NCBI GenBank assembly: GCA_963922205.1
Contig: CAWUHX010000233.1
Span: 496,001-560,000, forward strand
Length of the DNA stretch: 64,000 nt
Reading direction: 5' to 3'
From: Romanomermis culicivorax
Lineage: Eukaryota; Nematoda; Enoplea; Mermithida; Mermithidae
Notes under the pieces: model-generated
Told to the model about the DNA's origin: nothing
The model's input: only the letters and a program-made list of their open reading frames with translations
The model's database searches: none
Shown here: positions 57,325-64,000 of the stretch, piece by piece
How positions within the stretch are numbered: the first letter of the stretch is position 1
How the letters are laid out: each line of letters begins with the position of its first letter
Made by a program: the position numbers and the translations under genes

Positions 57325-58615
57325 TTAATCAAAGTATTTCTTCGATTTTTCGGAAGCATTTTGGATATTTTTGGCAATATCCTGGTATAGGTTGACTGAA
57401 TGATTCGTCAACACAAATTTGTATGCCTCTGCATTGCTGTCTGGCATTACAATGTTGCATGCTTTCGACAAGTTTAACCCATAGGTTGCCTCTTGACCTC
57501 TAAGCAGTGAAAATAGGGATCGCCCGGTTGCTGCATGTGGTATGGCATTATAGGCAAACACCAAGACTCTCAAATATCTTGGCCAATTATCTTTTTCCTC
57601 AATGGCCACTTTTCTGAGCTGCTTGATGAGTGTCTGATTAAACCTTTCTACCATACCATTACCTTGTGGATGGTAGGCTGTTGTATAAATTTTTTGACAC
57701 TCTAGTAACTTGCAGATCTCCTCCATTAGATCTGAGGTAAAACAACCTCCTCTATCACTGGGTAATCTCTGTGGAGTCCCGTGTCTAAATACAATTGATT
57801 GTAGAAAAGTATCTACAACGGTGCTAGCTGACTGATCCGGGATCAGTTCAGCTTCAACCCACTTTGTAAAATAGTCCTGAAAGACTATGACATACAGTCT
57901 CTTCTCACTAAGTGGAGAAATACTCACGATATCCACTGATACAACATCAAAGGGACCTTGAGGAGTAATTGGTATCAATGGATGAATTAGCCATTTGACA
58001 CATGATTAGCCATTAGCCATTTGACACACTGGACAAAACTTTATCCAGTGATTAGCCATTTGATTAGCCATTTGACACACTGGACAAAACTTTATCCAGT
58101 GCCTGACATCCTTCTCAATTCCAGGCCACCAGAAATGTTTCTTAATCATGGCTAGGGTCTTTTTGAACCCCTGATGAGTCATCATTACGGCACTGTGGTA
58201 CTGGTGCAAAGTATTGTCCCTTAGGCAGGATGGGACAACCACTTGATTGTTCCTACCCCTTTCCAGCTTTGCGGTATAACACTTCATTTTGGATTTAAAA
58301 TCCACTATGATACTTGGTTGTCCCATTTGGGCCCAATCTATCGGAATAAGGTTGTAATACCTCATCTTTTCTCTGCAAGAGGGCCATGAGATCATCTCTA
58401 ATGAGCCCTTTTGGCAACTCAGTTTCTTTAGGGTCTGCCAAAGCAAACTCCGGTTCTTTTTCGGGGTATAACCAGGTAACTCTTTTTTCCTTACCTTTTC
58501 CCTGGTTTCCCTTACTTACCTTTTCTTTGCCCTTATTGCCATCAGGCTGGACCTGAGCCTGATTATCTTTGTGGGCTTCTTTCACCATGCTCCTTGTAGT
58601 TATGGCATTTACCAA
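57325..58615 (-). pseudogene. Element C integrase
   Basis: The minus strand shows an HHCC zinc-binding region (MTHQGFKKT; FCPVCQMAN), with a short local duplication at 58,010-58,100. The catalytic core follows with DVVSVDIVS, PSDRGGCFTSDLMEEI and [18 protein letters not shown], then the C-terminal region. It follows the RNase H segment in normal Ty3/gypsy order. Part of a broken element. Confidence 0.85.
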
Positions 58616-58706
58616 GTCTGCAGGTGAGATTGATTCTGGATCACCCTCAGAATCTTCTGGATATATCTGGGTGAATTTCCGACTTATATCAGTTCTCTGA
58701 TTTTTC

Positions 58707-60110
58707 TTACTTTTTCTTCTCCAACTTTAACGGAGTACCATCTTCAGGATTCTGATCTGTCAGAATTCTGAATCTCTTCACCAAATTGAGATGCTTTTTC
58801 TCGATTAGCTGTATTTCTTGATCTTTCAGATTTCCAGACTCTGGTTTATCCCCTGAGAACATATGTTCCCATTTTGGCGTTACCTTTTCCCCTTGATCGT
58901 CTGGTTCATCCATCCTAGACAAAAAGTCTGCCATGGCATTTTGTTTTCCAGGCACATACTCTAGTTTATGGTTGAACTGAGAGATGAACAAGTACCATCT
59001 CTTCAATTTACCATTGGTCATTGGGTTGACCTTCATGGACAACAATGGTTTGTGATCAGATCTTATGATCACTCTATGACCTACTGGGTAGTGCTTGTAT
59101 AACTTTAAGCCATACACTATTGCCAAGCACTCCCTTTCCGTGGCTGACCACTTCTTCTTGTCCCTTTTTAAAATTTCACTGTTATACACAATTACCCAGC
59201 CATCAGACTTGGTCTCCTGGTAGAGAACTGCTCCTAGTGCCATTCTGCTGGCATCTGTCTGAAAGACAAATCTGACAGACTGGTCCAAAACCGAATACCT
59301 TAGAAAAGGCACTGACAAATGTGCTTCTTTTAGGCTCCTAAAAGCCTGATGATGAACCTCCCTAATTTCCCAAACACAGTTCTTCCTGGTTAATTTATAC
59401 AATGGATCAGTGTGTTTAGCCAACCCTGGTACGAACTTTTTAGACCACTGCAACATTCCTAAAAACCTTTGCAGTTTAGGTTTAGATTCTGGGAATGGGA
59501 AATCATTAATAGCTTTGACCTGGGGAAACTCCATCCGAATTTAAAATATGTCCTAAAAAATGGACTCTCTCTGGGAGAAATTCACGCTTCTCGGGCTTCA
59601 AGGTCAAATGAGCCTTTCTTAGAGCTTGCAGGACTAGGTCTAAATTAACCAGATGTTCCTCAAATGTATTTTAGAACACTATAATATCCTCTATGTATAC
59701 TAGAAAGATCTTCCATACATATGGGTGCAAAACCCTTTCCATCATGCCCTGGAACCCTGCTGGCGCATTTTTTAGGCCAAAAGGCATGACTTTAAATTGA
59801 TACAGCCCTTCTTGGCATATGGAAGCAGTTTTCTCCTTGCTTTCTTCATCCATCGGCACTCGCCAATACCCTGATTTTAGATCTAAGGTGGTATAAAACT
59901 TCGCTTAACCTAAACAGTCTAGATAGTCATCCGTTCTAGGAATGGGATACTTATCATCCTTGGTAAGGTCATTTATACCTCTAAAGTCTACTACTGGTCG
60001 CTTGGCACTATCCTTTTTACCTACTAGGAATAATGAAGCTGCCCAAGGCGACTTTGATGGTTCTATTACACACTTTTTGAGCATATCTTGGACATGCTCA
60101 CGAATTTGTG
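58707..60110 (-). pseudogene. Element C reverse transcriptase and RNase H
   Basis: RT is readable from KCVIEPSKSPWAASLFLV (about 60,075) through VDFRGINDLT and [20 protein letters not shown] to [10 protein letters not shown] (about 59,671). The connection and RNase H segments are on 59,534-58,707 (LRFLGMLQWSKKFVPG-like block, [39 protein letters not shown]). Standard Ty3/gypsy order. Broken copy. Confidence 0.87.
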
Positions 60111-61263
60111 GCTGTAAATTAATGGCAGTCCTGTGGTATCTTTTTGCCACAGGGGCTGCATCGACTGTGTTTATTTTACAGGTTAAGTAGGGTGTGGTAG
60201 TTGGAAGATCATTGGGCAAGCTGAACACACCTCTATATTTTGCCAGACATCGTAGAGCTTGTTCCAATTGCTCTGATAGTATGTTGGATTTAGTCAGCAT
60301 ACTGTACAAAGCTTCCTTGAATTCCCTCTCATCCGAGTGAGTCGAATCAGGTCTAGCTTGAACTGCACAGGTTTGCAGCTTCTCCAAATCCTCAACTATC
60401 TTCCCCTTCAGTTGATTTTGGTTATCAGCATTGCACAACACTGAATTAGTATGGCCAATTATTTGATTTCTTTTCAAATGGCATCTTGATCCTGTGTTGT
60501 TGGATACCATAACTACAAAATCATCCTTGGTACCATCCGCTATGGTACTGTCAATGTGGAACCTTTCTTCATTCTCTTCAGACTCTATTATGATTCCATT
60601 CAGGCGATTTTCGCCTACCTTATCCCAAAGTTTTGCTCTCAGAAGTATATCAGTACCACTTGGTAAGTAGATGGGATTCACACTCACCACTGGCACCGAA
60701 ACCTTTAGCAAACAAATCTTTGGCTGACACTGGTCCGCGGCGCTCATTGTTGATCCTGTGGCCCTCGTGGTCATGACCTCTCCACAATTCATTTGGGGCT
60801 GGTTCGGCGTTACATATATCTGCTGCTGATGGTTGTTGAGCATCATCCTCCTATTCCTGAAATCTATTATGGCTCCTACCTGAGGATGAGCTAGAAAATC
60901 TGTTCCCACTATAACGTTTTCACCTGCTTCAAGAATTACAATTGCTTTTACGGGGAACTGTCCACACATTGTATCCATCCTAAATTGGATACACCCATGG
61001 GCTTGGACTGTTTTACCGTTGGCTACAGTAACATTTAACATCCTCGGATATTAAGTGTAATCTGGGTCCAAATTTTCTTTCAGAAACATAGCTGACATTA
61101 CAGTACACTGAGCTCGTGTGTCAATTGGAGCCAATGTTTTACGACCTCCTATAACAACCTCAATATGGAATGGGGCTGTTCTGGGGTAGGTATCCAGCAA
61201 ATGTTGTTCCTGAGGGCTGGCTGGTGTGCCCCTTTTTACTACTTGTACCGATGGTACTACCAT
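60111..61263 (-). pseudogene. Element C protease and linker
   Basis: 61,263-61,051 carries IDTRAQCTV, the position of the DTG active site of a retropepsin. 61,041 onward continues with the flap and VIVGTDFLAHPQVGA, matching [11 protein letters not shown] in B. A linker without a recognised domain leads to RT. Broken copy. Confidence 0.78.
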
Positions 61264-61327
61264 TTATGGTGCAATTGCATTCATTTGGACAATGCTACCT
61301 AATACCACATTTGGGCAACTCACTCTC

Positions 61328-63825
61328 TTATTTACTTTGCCCAAAGGATACATTTGTCATTGCCTTGCAACCATTACACTCAAATAATCCTTCTGGGCAG
61401 CTGATTTGTGAATTGACTGTGTTGAAGAGTCTGAGTTGGACCTGTAATAGCCTGAGGTGGCTGAGGTTGCTGTAATGCAGCTTGCTGCTGGTATTGCTGC
61501 ATCTGTTGGAGCTGCTTTTGCAGCTCCTTTTGCCTTCTGAACTCCAGAAATTCATTATAATTGGAATTCTGTTAATAACTCTCATGGCTATCCTGATAAC
61601 CTGAATAGCGGATGTTATATGCACCTCTACCTCTACTATTAAAGTTGGCATTTGGGTAACCTCCTCTACCTCTATAGTTACCTCTAGCAAAACTGTTGAA
61701 GCCTCCCCTGTTGAAGCTAGGGAAGCTGGCTCTGCTCCTGCGCTCGGACAACACTCTCAATGTCCTGGGGTCTGCAGTATTATGTGGTATGTTCTTGTGG
61801 AACTCACACCATGGCTTCGTCTGATCTTGGGAAACTTGACCTCCCTGGCTGGTGCCGGGTATGGCCACATCAGACCAATTTTCCATTTGCCTATTATCAA
61901 CCTTTTGCTGAAGCTGGTCGAACCTTTTGACCAGTTGTACCATCTCTTTAGAAATTTTTAATAGAAGGGATTCTTTCTTACCTTTTTCCGTCTGAGCCCT
62001 AGGGGCTTCCCGAACTGGAATCTCTTCTATTTCAGGAGAATCACTCCTTGACCTTTGGGTTTGGGCCGGTACCTGATAACCTACAGTTTGATATGGTTGC
62101 CGAAACCTTTGTCTCTGGCCTTGTTGATATCCTTCTGACTGATTCCTAGGAAGTACTGCAATCTCTGGATCATTACCACTAGGCATACCTTCTTCTTAAT
62201 AACAATGGTGTCCTGCTGTGTACCCTTAGGTCCATATCTTTGAAAGGCATTCCTATATCTTCTTTCAATGTCATGAACTTCAACTGCTAAATCATACCAA
62301 GTTCTAAAAGTATGTTTCAAATTTTTCAGTTCAGACTGAAATGTGGGATCACTCTTGTATATCAAGGTGTCAATAATCAGCCTCTATTTGGACTGATAGT
62401 CTAAATCACCCTTTACTAGTTCGACTAATATACTGACAATTTTTAAAAACTCTATGGCCTGTTCATTGGGTCTTAGTTGGATCTCAAATAACTCCCTGGT
62501 TAACAATTCCTGGTTACACTCAGGTGCAGAGACATTTATGATGTCTCTCCTGGCCACCCTATAGGTCGTGTTGCCTCCTGCAACAGCCTTCGGTCTACCT
62601 TTAGAAAGCCTCAGCAGTGCTTTATACGTGGCTGATTCAGGTGTATCCCTATGGAATTCCCCTTCAAGTGCTGTTAAGAAACTAAGCACCTGCTGATTTA
62701 CCATACCCTCATCTAAAAGTTTGGGTAACACACCTTTAACGATGTTTCTAACAAGAATCTCTTGTGCCAAATTATTTGTTGGCATTTTCCTCTGATCGTA
62801 AGCTGCTGTTTATACTGGATCAATATCACAGTTGAGGGATTGCAGCATAACCCTATTTGGATCTCGTTGAGCTGGTACACCTCCTTGATTTGATGGCATA
62901 TTGTCTCTGTCAAACCTCTAATCCCTATATGGGAAACATGCCAGTTGATCTGGTCTCAGGGTATTTGGATCAACTATATTTCTTCTACCATCATAGACCA
63001 CTCTTGTTAAAGTTGGATGCTGTGAAGCTATCTGATTTGGATTCCTGAAGTCTGCTGATTGTTCAACTCCCTCGAATCGAAAATCTCTAGCTGGACCTCT
63101 CCAACTTTTGGGCTCAAAGTTAAGCCTTTGCCCTTCATCAATTTGTGGCCTATTACTAGGCCCTGGGCCTGCATTCATTTCAGCATTTTTCCTGCACCCC
63201 CATTACATAGTCTAACCTGTCTATCCAGCTCCTGTCAGTGACTGCCGGTTTCCCTCTTATTTTCCTTGGTGGCATCATTCACGATGATGTTGAATAATGC
63301 TTCGAAGGTCCCTTTCAATTCGCGTAGCTACGTCGCCAACTCTTGATTGGACATTTCCGGAGCTCTTTCCTGTATCCCGAATTGCTCTTGCTCCTGCAGG
63401 ATCTTTTCTAATCGTTGATCGATTTCAGGGTCCCTTTCTTCCAAATTTGGTCAAAATTCAGGCCTAATTACGTCCCTCTTTGGTCCTGCTAATTCGACCT
63501 TTGGGAGTGACCTTTTTAAATTTTGCGGTGGTGGTCCATCCGCGTCTGGGTTCCGATTCACAGGGCCTGCCTCTTGCCGATTGATGGCAATCACTGGTGG
63601 GCGGTCAATCGGTACACCTGCATCTTGCGGCGTAAAATGCATTACATTCTGTTGCAATGGTTGGACCCTCACGGGAGTTTGATCTGGGATCACTAGGTCC
63701 GGAGCAGCATGCTGTTGCTGATCTCCATCTCCCAAATTTAGAAGATTCCCAGCACTGGCCACTCTGGGTGGCGAGTGCTGGGAATCTTCTAAATTATTAT
63801 CTCTCAGTCTCCTTTCATTAGGCAT
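61328..63825 (-). pseudogene. Element C gag
   Basis: Starts MPNERRLRD at 63,825. The N-terminal region is Pro/Gln-rich. The capsid block is on 62,785-62,384 (LPKLLDEGMVNQQVLSFLTALEGEF, cited in part; LLRLSKGRPKA). Then come a basic Gln-rich stretch, a zinc motif of the C-H-H-C type (WCEFHKN) at about 61,815, an RGG-rich region (FARGNYRGRGGY) and a further Cys pair near 61,380-61,350 (CPEGLFECNGC). Very close to gag of D. Broken. Confidence 0.82.
63735..63795. repeat. 22-bp perfect inverted repeat in element C gag
   Basis: 63,735-63,756 (AATTTAGAAGATTCCCAGCACT) is repeated in reverse complement at 63,774-63,795 with a 17-base loop. The matching gag start of D (around 35,400-35,460) has only one arm, so this is a local inverted duplication in C. 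Confidence 0.85.
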
Positions 63826-63905
63826 TTTAAATCCTGCTAACTTTCTGTGGAAACCTGGAGGATTTTCTTTTCTCCTAGTCTGACTACAAAGTTCCATGGT
63901 GAAGA

Positions 63906-64000
63906 GTTAAAAGTCACCACTTGTTGTGCAGGTCTCTTCTTAAGAGATGTAAGAAAACATTGAGACTTCTGGTCTGAACTGACCTGTTAGAACTACTCCC
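63906..64000 (-). repeat. Primer binding site and 3' edge of the element C 5' LTR
   Basis: On the minus strand the LTR ends GACCTGCACAACA at 63,922, followed two bases later by TGGTGACTTTTAAC, a primer-binding-site-like word. The edge matches the 3' LTR at 37,828 onward. The LTR continues beyond the window. Confidence 0.8.

Larger units (their letters stand above)
37828..64000 (-). mobile_element. Element C: giant Ty3/gypsy-like element, minus strand, hosting element B
   Basis: Read on the minus strand from the window end: the 3' edge of a 5' LTR (64,000-63,922), gag, protease, RT/RNase H, integrase, spacer, exonuclease-like ORF2, ORF3 with RG-rich tail, and the 3' LTR ending at 37,828. Element B (42,334-55,565) interrupts ORF2, and an LTR2 solo LTR interrupts the 3' LTR. 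Without these insertions C is about 12 kb. The two LTR edges agree base for base over the aligned part apart from one length difference, which supports pairing them. It is broken, with several breaks besides the insertions. It sits in the protease region of D, so it is younger than D and older than B. Confidence 0.88.

Noticed and set aside
1-64000. tRNA, rRNA or other structured RNA genes
   Set aside because: None could be recognised by eye on either strand. A covariance-model scan (tRNAscan-SE, Infernal) would settle it.

Overview
The window is eukaryotic, AT-rich and crowded with repeats, most likely from an invertebrate animal. I cannot place it more closely, because no recognisable conserved host gene or RNA gene is present. 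It holds one convincing host-type protein gene, a long intronless frame at 27,498-32,099. Nearly everything else is retroelement sequence of Ty3/gypsy type, small DNA transposons, or featureless AT-rich DNA.

Layout. 1-8,436: a decayed Ty3-like element on the minus strand (element A), cut by the window start. 8,437-27,497: intergenic DNA with several non-autonomous DNA elements (10,030-10,324; 25,661-26,107; 26,244-27,268 with a second element nested at 26,468-26,729), two families of dispersed repeat, an 18-bp minisatellite beside a retroviral-type integrase fragment, and a solo LTR with a 4-bp target duplication. 27,498-32,099: the 1,533-residue gene. 33,288-34,108: a DNA element with 28-bp inverted ends. 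34,662-64,000: a stack of nested Ty3-like elements. Element D (plus strand) is the oldest, element C (minus strand) is inserted into its protease region, element B (plus strand, 13.2 kb, nearly identical LTRs) is inserted into C, and a separate solo LTR sits inside C's 3' LTR.

The notable biology is in the Ty3-like elements. A, B and C all carry a second coding module downstream of gag-pol, separated from it by about 1-1.5 kb. Its first part looks like a DEDDy-type 3'-5' exonuclease (RNase D/WRN superfamily), with D-x-E, D and Y-x3-D motifs. Its second part is a conserved unrecognised domain, followed by a proline-rich stretch and a basic or RG-rich tail. The three copies differ strongly in sequence and base composition, yet the motifs I can read are kept. 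This suggests the exonuclease was part of the working elements and was under selection. I know of no described Ty3/gypsy lineage with such an accessory exonuclease, so it is the best candidate here for an undescribed system. All statements are from reading the sequence only; no searches were run.
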